From the NCBI GenBank assembly GCA_016180435.1, contig JACPBG010000006.1, positions 1-35,944 of the forward strand: 35,944 nt of DNA, written 5' to 3'. The notes beneath the pieces were generated by a model. That model ran no database searches and was not told the DNA's origin. It saw only the letters and a program-made list of their open reading frames with translations. The translations under genes were made by a program, and so were the position numbers. Every line of letters starts with the position of its first letter. The stretch's first letter is position 1. Below, in pieces: positions 13,971-23,099 of this stretch. This DNA comes from Candidatus Sungiibacteriota bacterium (GTDB lineage Bacteria > Patescibacteriota > Minisyncoccia > Sungbacterales > HO2-52-23).

Positions 13971-14036
13971 TTTACGAAATACGAATATCCGCGAATTTAC
14001 GAATTCGTACATTCGTACTGATTAGTATTTCGTAAA
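13971..14036. repeat. Palindromic repeat with 12-bp inverted ends, copy 2
   Basis: TTTACGAAATAC (13971-13982) pairs with GTATTTCGTAAA (14025-14036); identical ends to the element at 1591-1675. It fills the gap between the archease stop and the PHP start. Confidence 0.75.
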
Positions 14037-14037
14037 G

Positions 14038-14463
14038 TCAGACGTCAAATACAAGTATCGTCTCATACATTCCCGTCTCGAGGTTTTTCTTTATGTCCAC
14101 CTCGCTGTCGGAAATTGCCTTTATATCATTCGCAAATTCTCCGGTTTTAAATCCGGATAAAGTGCCTTTCAAAAAATTATCTCCAAAGTCCTTAAACGAT
14201 GCTGTATGAAAAAGCGCCCCATGAATATCGGATTGGGTAAGCGATTCGGATAAAAATTCAACCAACAACGAATTCAGGTCTACCGCCTTAACTTCAATTT
14301 TTTGACGTATGGGCTTTTCTTTTTTTTCATTCTCCAAGATCTCCGGTTTTACAAAAACAGCGACACCGGAAAGCGCGTTCAAAAAAAGGTCCTTAATGCT
14401 GTTTCCCCAAACCCGCATTTTTGGTCCGGAAACATCCTCTAATATTTCGAATCCGTGTTCCAT
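14038..14463 (-). CDS. Archease-like protein
   Basis: Protein of 141 aa, the usual archease length. It opens EHGFEILEDVSGPKMRVWG, then SIKDLFLNALSGVAVF, LNSLLVEFLSESL and a C-terminal ETILVFDV, following the archease order of strands and helices. Archease activates the tRNA/RNA ligase RtcB by helping its guanylylation; rtcB is not in this window. The family's H-T-A-D start is here L-E-D-V, keeping the aspartate. Start choice between 14463 and 14472 is open. It is divergent from lipB. Confidence 0.7.
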   Translation of the reverse strand: MEHGFEILEDVSGPKMRVWGNSIKDLFLNALSGVAVFVKPEILENEKKEKPIRQKIEVKAVDLNSLLVEFLSESLTQSDIHGALFHTASFKDFGDNFLKGTLSGFKTGEFANDIKAISDSEVDIKKNLETGMYETILVFDV

Positions 14464-14696
14464 CCCGCACATAACTTGCGCAATTTAATGAGCCGCTAGC
14501 GATCTCAAAATTCAACTGTGCAAGTTTGATTAATTTATCCCGCACTTCAATAGTTATGTGCGGAACCCATATATTCATTATACACTACGAACCGGGAGTA
14601 AACATGCCCTTGAAATTACTTCTATTTCCATTATATAACTTTAACAGTCAATGCTATGGGCCCTTTACAATAAAGATGGCTTATTCTGGAAGAAAT
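14464..14696. other. Intergenic region with long-range inverted repeat
   Basis: CCGCACATAACT (about 14466-14477) and AGTTATGTGCGG (about 14548-14559) are complementary and flank the divergent start region of archease and lipB. Frames extend into it from both sides, but conserved protein sequence begins only near 14463 and 14697. Confidence 0.45.
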
Positions 14697-15383
14697 ATGA
14701 CGAATGTAGCCGCAAAACATCTTGGACTCATTGAATTTATCAAATTCTTAAAATTGCAGGATTGGATGTGGAATAAAAGGGTACTGGGAGAAATTGGGGA
14801 TATAATTCTTTTTGCTGAACATCCACCGGTCATATCTCTGGGCAGTAGACGCCGGGAAGAACAAAACCGACACATCCTTGTCGCACCAGAATTTTTGCGT
14901 ACGCGTGGAATACCAGTTATACAAACCGAGCGCGGCGGGTCAGTAACAATTCACTGCCCCGGAATCCTCGGTTGCTACATAATTGCTGATATAAGCGGCC
15001 TTGAATTTTCTACCGAATTTATCTACCGTCTAGAATACTGGGTGCAAAAATCATTAGAGATGCTTGGTATTGACACAAAACGCCTACCGCCAGAATTTCG
15101 CAAAGTTGAGACCGCCAAATATGAAGGACTCTGGATCGGATGCAAAAAAATTGCCTCAGTCGGTATAAAAATAAGCCGCCACATTACACGCTTCGGCATC
15201 AATATAAACATTAGTCCCAAAGAGTACATGCTACGCATGGTAAACCCGTGCGGTATTGAAGAGTATGAATTTAGCTCGCTTGCCCAAGAGGGCTTTATGA
15301 TCAATACCAGAGACGTTATATCCGGCCTTGAAAATAACATGGACATTCTCTTTCGTAATATAAAGAAAAACCTCGCTCAATGA
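14697..15383 (+). CDS. lipB: Octanoyl-[acyl carrier protein]:protein transferase LipB
   Basis: Protein of about 228 aa that should attach octanoate to the lipoyl lysine of E2, the first step of lipoylation. The LipB order is clear: HLGLIEFIKFLKLQDWMWNK, LFAEHPPVISLGSRRRE, ERGGSVTIHCPGILGCYII, the catalytic-lysine segment CKKIASVGIKISR, and the catalytic cysteine in VNPCGI. In-frame ATGs at 14676 and 14526 exist, but homology begins at 14697. It faces the E2/E1 genes, whose product it would modify. No LipA is in the window, and many such reduced genomes lack fatty acid synthesis, so the octanoyl donor is unclear. Confidence 0.85.
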   Translation: MTNVAAKHLGLIEFIKFLKLQDWMWNKRVLGEIGDIILFAEHPPVISLGSRRREEQNRHILVAPEFLRTRGIPVIQTERGGSVTIHCPGILGCYIIADISGLEFSTEFIYRLEYWVQKSLEMLGIDTKRLPPEFRKVETAKYEGLWIGCKKIASVGIKISRHITRFGININISPKEYMLRMVNPCGIEEYEFSSLAQEGFMINTRDVISGLENNMDILFRNIKKNLAQ

Positions 15384-15397
15384 ACGAGGTATTTTTT
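15370..15397 (+). terminator. Terminator enclosing the lipB stop codon
   Basis: ACCTCG (15370-15375) pairs with CGAGGT (15385-15390), then ATTTTTT. The lipB TGA sits in the loop, so gene and terminator overlap; the E2 gene ends just beyond on the other strand. Confidence 0.8.
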
Positions 15398-16712
15398 AAG
15401 TAAGAAACGGGGTTGATTCGCGAATCTTAGTTTCGTAATTTACTCCCTCCACAAATTCTCTTACATTTGTGAGAAAACGCAGGGCTTGTGCGCCGTCATA
15501 AATCCTATGATCAAACCGTAGACCAAGATTGGCAAATCCATAAAATGGAGATCCAGCTTCTTCTTCAATCCGGCAAAATGTGCAAATAGCGCTCTGGCCA
15601 TGGACAATGATTGACTCTCCACCGTCGGCCCCCAAAACACCCGCATTATTGAAAGTAAATGTTCCTCCCTTCAAATCAGACGGCCTTAGCCCGCCACTCA
15701 GGGCCCTTGTGTATAAATCATGGAGGCGATAACAAATTTCGCGATATGTAATGCCATCCACATCCTGCAACACCGGAACCACCAGGCCCGACGGATGCTG
15801 ATATGCAATCCCGAGATTCACACCATCATACATCCTGACGCCCTCAAACCCAAGATGCTCGCATCCAAAACACGAATTGAGAATGCGTCCGTCTCCCTGC
15901 AAAGACAACAGTATTCCGTTAATTACAACCGCCTCAAGACGCAAAAATTTTTGTAGGCCGGCGAAATCCGAGTGATCCGCCAAATGTCGCTTAAGTTTTG
16001 CACGGACATGTAATATGTTGCGAAAATCGATTCTCACCGAACAACCAGCGTGCGGAATACAATCCCAGGACTGTTGCAAATTTTCGGCGATTCTACGACG
16101 AGTCATATCAAGCGGCTGATCTTTATAACATGATGATATTTCGGGCTGTACAGGCTCGCTTTTCTCCATAAAATCCGGGGCGTTTGTTTTTCCGACAGCT
16201 TTACGAACCTGCTCTATGGTAATAGTTCCACGCGGTCCGGACCCCGTAATTTTTGCCAGATCCGCGCCAAGCTCCCGAGCAATGCGTCTCACATAAGGAC
16301 CCGCTTTTACTGCGGAAGATTTTGGAGACACAACATGTGGCACCGGAATAATATTAATGTTTTCTTTACGAAAATCTTCTATTTGTCCCGGCGATGCCGC
16401 GATCATGGGTTCTTTTTCTATCCTATCCCGAACTTCCGACTGATCCTTTAATTCTGCTTCAATCCACCCGAAAATCGCATCCCACGAACCAACTTTATGA
16501 TCAGCAGGACGCATGATTTCTTCATTATCCTGGACATTGATTTCCGCAAGCACACCGGCATGCGGCGCATCAAGGTCTTCATCGCCTTTTAGCGATTCCA
16601 CATGAAGAATCCGTTCACCTTTCTCGAGCGTATCCCCAACTTTCTTATGCCATTTTATGACACATACGACATCAATATCCTTTTCTATCTGTCTCTTGAT
16701 CGAAAATCTCAT
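15396..16712 (-). CDS. Dihydrolipoamide acyltransferase, E2 of a 2-oxoacid dehydrogenase
   Basis: Protein of 438 aa with the full E2 layout. A lipoyl domain occupies residues 1-80, with the lipoyl lysine at K42 in the unusual setting ESLKGDED. A peripheral subunit-binding domain lies at about 137-173 (YVRRIARELGADLAKITGSG). The catalytic acyltransferase domain from about 198 has DHRIYDG (His402, Asp406) near the end. It transfers the acyl group from the E1-bound intermediate to CoA. It starts 9 nt after the E1 stop behind a strong GGAGGAG site, so the two are one operon. E3 is not in the window. Confidence 0.92.
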   Translation of the reverse strand: MRFSIKRQIEKDIDVVCVIKWHKKVGDTLEKGERILHVESLKGDEDLDAPHAGVLAEINVQDNEEIMRPADHKVGSWDAIFGWIEAELKDQSEVRDRIEKEPMIAASPGQIEDFRKENINIIPVPHVVSPKSSAVKAGPYVRRIARELGADLAKITGSGPRGTITIEQVRKAVGKTNAPDFMEKSEPVQPEISSCYKDQPLDMTRRRIAENLQQSWDCIPHAGCSVRIDFRNILHVRAKLKRHLADHSDFAGLQKFLRLEAVVINGILLSLQGDGRILNSCFGCEHLGFEGVRMYDGVNLGIAYQHPSGLVVPVLQDVDGITYREICYRLHDLYTRALSGGLRPSDLKGGTFTFNNAGVLGADGGESIIVHGQSAICTFCRIEEEAGSPFYGFANLGLRFDHRIYDGAQALRFLTNVREFVEGVNYETKIRESTPFLT

Positions 16713-16721
16713 ATCTCCTCC

Positions 16722-18932
16722 TTACCGATACGCCAAAAGTTCGCGGGCAACAGCCAGAATATCACCGTCCGACGGCAATATCCATTCTTCAAGCTTCGGA
16801 TGCTGGGCGAGCATACAGCGTTTGGCGCCCACGACGCCTATATACGGAGCCAGAAGATTTTCACCCGCCGCCTCCTGAATCATCTGGGCAATACTTCCGC
16901 CGACACCTCCGTACTTGGGCGCCTCATGCGCAATCAATACGCGCCGGGTTTTCACGGCGGATTCAACCAACAAATCCAGGTCAAGCGGACACAAAGACCT
17001 CAAATCAATCAATTCAAGACTGATTCCTTCCTGCGCCAAAATATCAACCGCAGGAAGTACCACCTGAAACCACATACGGGCGCCCCAAGAAATAATCGTA
17101 AGATCACTTCCTTCCTGGCGCAAAGCTGCGGATCCTATCGCGACTTCTCCATCTCCGACTTTACCGAATACGCTTGAGTATGCCCACAAATCTTCAAAAA
17201 AAAGAATGGGGGCGTCATCAAGGACGGATGCACGCAAAAGCGCTGCCGCATCATGCGGGGTTGAGGGATGTACCATTTTTAAACCGGGGGTATGGAAAAA
17301 TGCCGCCTCCAAACGCAACGAAGAATGATATTCACCCATTGATTTTCCGCCACCCGAAGGAAGCCGGAATAAGACATGCGGAGATACTCCGGTGGTCCAA
17401 AAAAACGAAGCAAGATAATCAATAATCTGCTGCATTGCACATGACGCAAATGGCAAATACTGAATCTCAGCAATCGGAATTAATCCTGCTATAGCGTGAC
17501 CGGTCGCAGCGCCCACAATGGCGATTTCCGCCAAAGGAGTGTTAAAGCACTGATCAACCTCAAGTTCAAGATCAGCTACGATGTCATGGGTAATGCCATA
17601 TACTCCGCCCCCGCGCGGTTCGCCTTCAATCAGGCATCCGCCTACATCTTCTCCAAAAATCCTTACTCGGCGATTATTTTTCAAAATATCGTGCAGGGTT
17701 TTACGAATAGCAACGCCATAAGAAAGCATATTTTTATGCTCTTCCGGAGATAGCTTTGTCCGCAGAGCATACTTGGCATCAAACGGCTCAACGCTCCGCT
17801 TAACTTTATTTATGGCTACATGAGGAAATATACGTAGCAGAGATTCGTCTGGTTCCGGATCTGGTCCGGTCCTCACCGCTTCATACGCCGCATCAACTGC
17901 CTGCTTTTCCTCCTCGGCAATAATGTTAAGTTCCGCTTCGGAAATTTCCATCACATCACAGGCAAACATCTTACCCGGCTCACGATCATGAATGGCGCGA
18001 ACCGCGTCAACGCTCCGCAATCCCAATAATTCTTCACGAAATAACCGCACTGGGTCCAAAGCGCCCCATTCAATAAAGTCAAAAATGTCTACACAATTTG
18101 CCTTACGCGATTCGTTATGCTCGGCCATACGGAACGTGTCACACTCCAAAATAAAAGGCGCTCGTGCCAGATTATAAGCAGAAAGATACTTGGTGTTATT
18201 AGCAAGCGTACGCGCTCGTTCTATAAGGCGCACGGAGTAATTATATACAGTAACGATGTCATTACCGTTGGCGATGTAAGCTCCCTCAATATTATATCCG
18301 CGCGCGATATCGACAAGGTTTTGCGCGGCGGATTGTTCTATAAACGGCGTATCGGTGGCAATCCGGTTATTGTCAATAATAAACCCCATGGGTAAATTTC
18401 TTACGGCCGCATAATTGAGAACCTCATGAAATGTTCCTTGCCGACTAGCCCCGTCTCCGCAGAAACAAAGCACAACCGGCAATTTGCCTTCCTGCTTCTC
18501 CAGCTTAAAAATATATGTCAGAGCATCAGCAATTCCGGCACCCGTTGGCCAATTCGAGATCATGTGGCTTTTGAATTTCAAAATATGCTTTTTAATCAGG
18601 CCGTAGTGAATGTTACCGTCTCGTCCACGCGATGGAGAATCAGCCTTACACAAATGGTTTGCCAGATCTTCTTCGGGCGTTACTCCGAAATGTACCAGTG
18701 CCCCCTTCGACCGATGCCCGGGGACGAGCCAGTCCCGCGAAGGATTACAGGCAAATGACGCGCCCAACGAAACCGCTTCCTCACCCAAACTAAGCAAAGC
18801 GACTGTGGGAATATGCGAATCGCCGCTATCCTTAATATCATAGCGAATTTTCAGTTCAATAAACCTTGATCGGCACATTTCGCGCCACATAAGAAGTTTT
18901 TCTTCCTTGGAAAGATGTGCGAAATAACTCAT
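16722..18932 (-). CDS. 2-oxoacid dehydrogenase E1, fused alpha and beta subunits
   Basis: Protein of 736 aa that joins both E1 chains. The alpha part (about 1-370) carries GEEAVSLGASFAC, GHRSKGAL and the thiamine diphosphate motif from GDGASRQG (159-166) to the DNN at about 187-189. The beta part (about 400-736) has VRIFGEDVGG, FNTPLAEIAIVGAATGHA and IAHEAPKYGGVGG. It decarboxylates a 2-oxoacid and reductively acylates the E2 lipoyl group. The fused form is best known for branched-chain or pyruvate-type enzymes; the substrate cannot be told from sequence. Start at 18932 is supported by GAGGG 7 nt upstream; the frame is open further upstream. Confidence 0.92.
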   Translation of the reverse strand: MSYFAHLSKEEKLLMWREMCRSRFIELKIRYDIKDSGDSHIPTVALLSLGEEAVSLGASFACNPSRDWLVPGHRSKGALVHFGVTPEEDLANHLCKADSPSRGRDGNIHYGLIKKHILKFKSHMISNWPTGAGIADALTYIFKLEKQEGKLPVVLCFCGDGASRQGTFHEVLNYAAVRNLPMGFIIDNNRIATDTPFIEQSAAQNLVDIARGYNIEGAYIANGNDIVTVYNYSVRLIERARTLANNTKYLSAYNLARAPFILECDTFRMAEHNESRKANCVDIFDFIEWGALDPVRLFREELLGLRSVDAVRAIHDREPGKMFACDVMEISEAELNIIAEEEKQAVDAAYEAVRTGPDPEPDESLLRIFPHVAINKVKRSVEPFDAKYALRTKLSPEEHKNMLSYGVAIRKTLHDILKNNRRVRIFGEDVGGCLIEGEPRGGGVYGITHDIVADLELEVDQCFNTPLAEIAIVGAATGHAIAGLIPIAEIQYLPFASCAMQQIIDYLASFFWTTGVSPHVLFRLPSGGGKSMGEYHSSLRLEAAFFHTPGLKMVHPSTPHDAAALLRASVLDDAPILFFEDLWAYSSVFGKVGDGEVAIGSAALRQEGSDLTIISWGARMWFQVVLPAVDILAQEGISLELIDLRSLCPLDLDLLVESAVKTRRVLIAHEAPKYGGVGGSIAQMIQEAAGENLLAPYIGVVGAKRCMLAQHPKLEEWILPSDGDILAVARELLAYR

Positions 18933-19013
18933 AAAACGACCCTCGTTTCTCTGAAATGTAAAGGTACCTTTCTGCCTTAGTAATAATCCCCCAGCCACAC
19001 AAGGTCAAGTACT

Positions 19014-19039
19014 AAAAAATCCGCGGAGAATCGCGGATT
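19014..19039 (-). terminator. Terminator of the thioesterase gene
   Basis: AATCCGCG (19018-19025) pairs with CGCGGATT (19032-19039), followed on the minus strand by TTTTTT. Confidence 0.8.
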
Positions 19040-19042
19040 AAA

Positions 19043-19597
19043 TTACGGATACGCGAGGCCGAAAAAATGCAAAACTTTTATAACCAGCCATTCGTTGGTC
19101 GGATATATCAAGTCCTCGAGTCCTCTTCGGGTTAACGGAACGGCAATGGAAAACGTGGTGCCGGTTACTAACTCCTTTTCACCTAAAAGGATTTTGGATT
19201 CGGTAAATGTTTTTCTGCCAGAAACCTCGATGAGCCGAGTATAGACCGCAAGCGGACCTTGGTCGGTCGGTACCGGATGCTTCAATTCCACATGGAAATT
19301 GCGCGACACATACCACCAATCAATCGGCAAGTCCCCGAAACGTCTTCCTCCTCTCCGATAACGATCGGCTATGGCAAGCCACACGCCGTTGCAATCAATC
19401 AAAGACCCCGATGTTCCTCCGTGTAAAACGTTCTCCGAGGCCGCGGAAAATCCGCGCCGAGGATGCCACATACATATCGTTTCCTCCATTTTCTCGTCGC
19501 GCCAAAAACTTTTCATGCGCATTCCCTTTAAATTGGAGGGTCCGCAACCGTGGCAAAGATTTCCCGGGAAATAATCCTGAAACGCTTTTCCCTGCAT
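19043..19597 (-). CDS. PaaI-like hotdog-fold acyl-CoA thioesterase
   Basis: Protein of 184 aa. NLCHGCGPSNLKGMRMKSFW is the typical opening of PaaI-type thioesterases, followed by VLHGGTSGSLIDCNGVWLA, the hotdog helix with its H-G-G active-site region, then FHVELKHPVPTDQGPL and ESKILLGEKELVTGTTFSI strands. It should hydrolyse acyl-CoA thioesters and could free CoA or control acyl-CoA levels made by neighbouring enzymes. It lies upstream of E1 on the same strand but ends at a terminator, so it is probably transcribed separately. No clear ribosome-binding site is seen at 19597. Confidence 0.8.
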   Translation of the reverse strand: MQGKAFQDYFPGNLCHGCGPSNLKGMRMKSFWRDEKMEETICMWHPRRGFSAASENVLHGGTSGSLIDCNGVWLAIADRYRRGGRRFGDLPIDWWYVSRNFHVELKHPVPTDQGPLAVYTRLIEVSGRKTFTESKILLGEKELVTGTTFSIAVPLTRRGLEDLIYPTNEWLVIKVLHFFGLAYP

Positions 19598-19674
19598 TTT
19601 AAAACCAGCTTAAAATTCGGTACTGATGAAAGTGTAAACTATGCAGCACCCGGATGTCAAAAAAGTACAGCGGA

Positions 19675-19703
19675 TTGCAAAAATATTTTTTGCATGGTAC
19701 TAA
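19675..19703 (+). promoter_or_regulatory. Promoter of the acyl-CoA synthetase gene
   Basis: TTGCAA (19675-19680), 17-nt spacer, TACTAA (19698-19703), giving a leader of about 28 nt with AAAGGGG before the ATG. Confidence 0.6.
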
Positions 19704-19737
19704 ATAAACAAGATCTGATCTTTGAAAGGGGTTTAAA

Positions 19738-21714
19738 ATGGAAAAATTCACATGGGAACCGTACGGCGATTACCTTAACAATTCCCGTGTCCGCCAATTC
19801 ATGAACAAATACCATATCCAAACCTGGCAAGAACTTATTGCACGCTCAACGCAAGAGATCGAATGGTTCTGGCCCGCGGCCATGGATTTTTTAGGGGTTG
19901 AATGGATGAAAACCCCAGATGCGGTTTATGACGACACCGAAGGATTCCCCTGGACCAAATGGTTCATCGGCGGAAAAACAAATATCACACTGAACTGTCT
20001 TGACCGCCATATCAGATTCTGGTGGCACGCCGAGAAAAAAATCGCAGTCGCTTTTGAACATGACGACGGCGCGGTCGAGCGAATCAGCTACACAGAATTA
20101 TGTCGATTGGTGGTCCGCATCGCGCGGGCCATGCGAAGAAGCGGGGTGGGAAAAGGCGACCGGATCGCAATGTGCATGTCAATCTCGATTGAGGCCGTGG
20201 CCATAATGCTGGCCGCATTTAAAATCGGCGCAGTATGCATGCAGCCGGCATCGCGCATATCTCCGGATGAGATGGTTGAATCCTTGCTTCCCGGATCACC
20301 CAAGCTTCTTTTCATGCACGACGGATACCAACGCGGAGGAAAAACAATCAAGCTGGACAACATATATCATGCCATCCGGAGCCGGGTTCCTTCGCTCCAA
20401 GACATCATTGTGGTTGAAAATTATCTGAAAAGTTTTGAATTTGAAAATTCAAGGGGATACACTCCGTGGGAATTTTTCTTGAAGGAAACTTCTAAGGGGC
20501 GTTTCCCCAAAACCGAGGCGTGCGCTGCCGAAGATCCTGCGCTTATTCTTTATTCTTCCGGCACCACCGGCAAATCAAAAATAATCGTGCACACGCACGG
20601 CGGAATCCTGGCACAAGTTCCGAAAGAAGTAGGGTTTGCTTTTGACTGCCAAGAGAATGATATATTTTTCTGGTTCACGAACATCGGTTGGATGATGGCT
20701 CCCTGGGAAATTATCGGCGCGCTGTTTTTCGGCGCAACCATTGTACTTTATGAAGGCACCCATCTTTATCCGAATCCGCACCGGATGTTTGAACTTATTG
20801 AAAAGCATAAAATCTCAATTTTCGGATTCACTCCGTCAGCCATGACCGATCTTGCCGCATCCGGCGAAGACTTCAGCCGATATGATCTTTCTTCTTTACG
20901 TATTCTAGGTTCTACCGGCAAAGTGCTTCATCCCAAAACTTGGGAATGGTATTCCCAGACATTTGGAAGATCACGGCTCCCGATCATGAATATATCCGGA
21001 GGCACTGAAATCATCGGATGTTTGGTATCACCCTTGCCGATTATGCCGCAAAATCCCGGAACCGTAGGCGGACCCGGACTTGGCATGGATGTTGACATAG
21101 TGGATGAAGAAAGCAATCCGGTTCGCGGATCTCCGGGACAATTGGTCTGTAGAAAACCCGCGCCATCTATGACGCGAGGATTTCTGCGGGATAACGGCCT
21201 CTATCTTAAAACCTACTTTCCGCGGGGACAAAACTTTTGGGTCCACGGCGACATGGCGGAAATCGGAGAAGACGGGCTTTGGTACATGCGCGGTCGCGCG
21301 GATGATTTGATTGTCAAAGGCGGCATAAAATTTGACCCCTCCAAAATTGAATCAGCTCTTCTTAAATTCCCCGGACCGCCGCATATCCGTGAAGCCACGG
21401 TTATCGGCGTACCGAATGAGCGTGGCGACCAAAAAATTGTCTGTTTCGCAGTAGTTGCGGAACATGACGCACTGGATCAAACCGCAACCGGAGCATTGAA
21501 ACAGTGGGTAAAGAGAGCTTACGAACCATTTGCCCAACCGGATGAAATCCATGCGATTTCCGGACTTCCTACCAACTTGGCGGCTAAAATTCCGCTAGAA
21601 ATCCTGCGTCTGGCATACACCGGAGAAAACATTCCGGATCTTTCAAAAATCGCTAACCCGCAATATCTGGAAGAAATTCGAGCCATCGGTGAGCGGATGC
21701 GACAGAAAAACTAA
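19738..21714 (+). CDS. AMP-forming acyl-CoA synthetase, acetyl/acetoacetyl-CoA synthetase-like
   Basis: Protein of 658 aa of the adenylate-forming family. It activates a carboxylic acid with ATP and joins it to CoA. Motifs in order are LYSSGTTGKSKIIVHTHGG (phosphate loop), NIGWMMAPWEIIG, MNISGGTEIIG, VHGDMAEIGEDGLWYMRGRADD (the hinge aspartate) and, near the end, NLAAKIPLEILR with the catalytic lysine. The long N-terminus and overall size fit the acetyl-CoA or acetoacetyl-CoA synthetase branch. AAAGGGG lies 7 nt before the ATG. The acid is unknown; acetate, propionate or acetoacetate would all feed the adjacent citrate synthase. Confidence 0.9.
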   Translation: MEKFTWEPYGDYLNNSRVRQFMNKYHIQTWQELIARSTQEIEWFWPAAMDFLGVEWMKTPDAVYDDTEGFPWTKWFIGGKTNITLNCLDRHIRFWWHAEKKIAVAFEHDDGAVERISYTELCRLVVRIARAMRRSGVGKGDRIAMCMSISIEAVAIMLAAFKIGAVCMQPASRISPDEMVESLLPGSPKLLFMHDGYQRGGKTIKLDNIYHAIRSRVPSLQDIIVVENYLKSFEFENSRGYTPWEFFLKETSKGRFPKTEACAAEDPALILYSSGTTGKSKIIVHTHGGILAQVPKEVGFAFDCQENDIFFWFTNIGWMMAPWEIIGALFFGATIVLYEGTHLYPNPHRMFELIEKHKISIFGFTPSAMTDLAASGEDFSRYDLSSLRILGSTGKVLHPKTWEWYSQTFGRSRLPIMNISGGTEIIGCLVSPLPIMPQNPGTVGGPGLGMDVDIVDEESNPVRGSPGQLVCRKPAPSMTRGFLRDNGLYLKTYFPRGQNFWVHGDMAEIGEDGLWYMRGRADDLIVKGGIKFDPSKIESALLKFPGPPHIREATVIGVPNERGDQKIVCFAVVAEHDALDQTATGALKQWVKRAYEPFAQPDEIHAISGLPTNLAAKIPLEILRLAYTGENIPDLSKIANPQYLEEIRAIGERMRQKN

Positions 21715-21739
21715 CCGCAGAAATTCTGCGGTTTTTTAA
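21713..21739 (+). terminator. Terminator of the acyl-CoA synthetase gene
   Basis: AACCGCAG (21713-21720) pairs with CTGCGGTT (21726-21733), then TTTT. The stem begins in the stop codon. Confidence 0.85.
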
Positions 21740-21751
21740 TGTTTTATGCCC

Positions 21752-21780
21752 TTGTAAAATCACCGATCTTATATTATGAT
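21752..21780 (+). promoter_or_regulatory. Promoter of the citrate synthase gene
   Basis: TTGTAA (21752-21757), 17-nt spacer, TATGAT (21775-21780). Transcription should begin near 21787, so ATGs at 21776 and 21779 cannot be starts. Confidence 0.65.
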
Positions 21781-21799
21781 GCTGTTGGGTCTTTTGAAA

Positions 21800-23041
21800 A
21801 TGGAACGAGTTATGAATATCATTCATCCGGCCGAAAACGACAAAGTCATTGATCCGGGCCTCCGGCATACGGGATATGCGCCAACCGGAAAATGCCTTAT
21901 GCGGGACGGGAAACTTTACTATTGCGGATATGACGTGGCGGATCTTACGGCCCATTCTTCATTTGAGGAGTGCGCTTATCTTTTGTTGCACGGCGAACTT
22001 CCCAACGAAAAGGAGCTATGCGGATTTCTTGCGCAACTCCGGGGACTTACTATTACGCGTCTTAACGGATTTATTCCGCCCCGCAGAAACTGCGGTGAAT
22101 TCCGCCGCCTCTTAACACTCTTCGGACCTTCCTGGATGCATACCAACACAATGGACACACTCCGCACCATGGTGTCATTCCTCGGAACGGATGCGTTTAA
22201 AGAGCCGGCAACGGATAATTTGATCTTGCATAACGCCCTGACACTTATGGCAACCATGCCGCTTTTTGTCGCGGCCATTGCCCACCATAAAAAATACGGA
22301 AATCTTAGAAAATTTCCGTGGCACATAACTCCGCCCAAACCCTATTCCGTTGCCAAAATGTTTCTTACGCTTCTTCACGGCCAAGAACCCCCCGAAGAAG
22401 AATGGAAAGCGCTGGACGCCTCGCTTATCCTTTACCTTGAACACGAGGATAACGCGAGCACCCATACGGCGCATGTGGTTACCGGCACAAACTCCGATAT
22501 TTTTTCGGCAAATATTGCCGGGCTTTGCGCACTCAAAGGCAATCTCCACGGCGGGGCGAATGAATACGCCATGGAACTTTTGGAAGAAATCGGGGACGCG
22601 TCCCGCGCGCGGGAAGTGCTTGAAAAAAAACTTGCCGCCGGAGAACTAATCATGGGATTCGGGCATGCGGTGTATAAAAACATTCCGGATCCGCGCTGCA
22701 CTGTAATGAAACCGATAGTAGAGCGCCTGGCGCAAACCCATGCCCAAAAAAATCTATACGAGCTTGCTTTAGGCGTTGAAGAACAGGTATTCAAACTTCT
22801 GGGCAAATCGCCCAATATTGATTTCTGGACCGCGCCTTTATATAAATTTCTCGGCATTCCGGCAAAACTTGCCACCCCGGTATTTACCATGTCGCGTACT
22901 GTGGGATGGTCCGCACATCATATGGAATACCGTAAACTTACGGCAGACAAACGGGGCATGCCCGAACTTATCCGGCCGCGATCTTCCGAATACGTCGGAC
23001 CCGAACCGCGCTCCTATATTCCAATCAGCCAGCGGAGTTAA
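21800..23041 (+). CDS. Citrate synthase family protein (citrate or 2-methylcitrate synthase)
   Basis: Protein of about 413 aa that condenses acetyl-CoA or propionyl-CoA with oxaloacetate. Active-site blocks are all present: LEHEDNASTHTAHVV, GNLHGGANEYAME (first histidine), IMGFGHAVYKNIPDPR (second histidine), NIDFWTAPLYKFLGIP (catalytic aspartate) and RTVGWSAHHMEY. It is of the short bacterial/methylcitrate-like type rather than the long E. coli type. The start is 21800 or 21812, both after the predicted transcription start. No other tricarboxylic-acid-cycle gene is in the window, so what becomes of the product is open. Confidence 0.92.
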   Translation: MERVMNIIHPAENDKVIDPGLRHTGYAPTGKCLMRDGKLYYCGYDVADLTAHSSFEECAYLLLHGELPNEKELCGFLAQLRGLTITRLNGFIPPRRNCGEFRRLLTLFGPSWMHTNTMDTLRTMVSFLGTDAFKEPATDNLILHNALTLMATMPLFVAAIAHHKKYGNLRKFPWHITPPKPYSVAKMFLTLLHGQEPPEEEWKALDASLILYLEHEDNASTHTAHVVTGTNSDIFSANIAGLCALKGNLHGGANEYAMELLEEIGDASRAREVLEKKLAAGELIMGFGHAVYKNIPDPRCTVMKPIVERLAQTHAQKNLYELALGVEEQVFKLLGKSPNIDFWTAPLYKFLGIPAKLATPVFTMSRTVGWSAHHMEYRKLTADKRGMPELIRPRSSEYVGPEPRSYIPISQRS

Positions 23042-23051
23042 TTACAAAAAT

Positions 23052-23076
23052 ATCCACGATTTTTCGTGGATTTTAA
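23052..23076. terminator. Terminator of the citrate synthase gene
   Basis: ATCCACGA (23052-23059) pairs with TCGTGGAT (23064-23071), followed by TTT on the plus strand and flanked by an A-run that would serve the facing minus-strand gene. Confidence 0.75.
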
Positions 23077-23099
23077 ATTAGAATAGATGGCCAGAAACA

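Noticed and set aside
14393-14578. 61-codon minus-strand frame upstream of archease
   Set aside because: It overlaps archease in another frame, has no recognised motif and lies in a region of inverted repeats.
19371-19602. Plus-strand frames opposite the thioesterase
   Set aside because: The minus-strand frame has clear hotdog motifs; the opposite frames have none.
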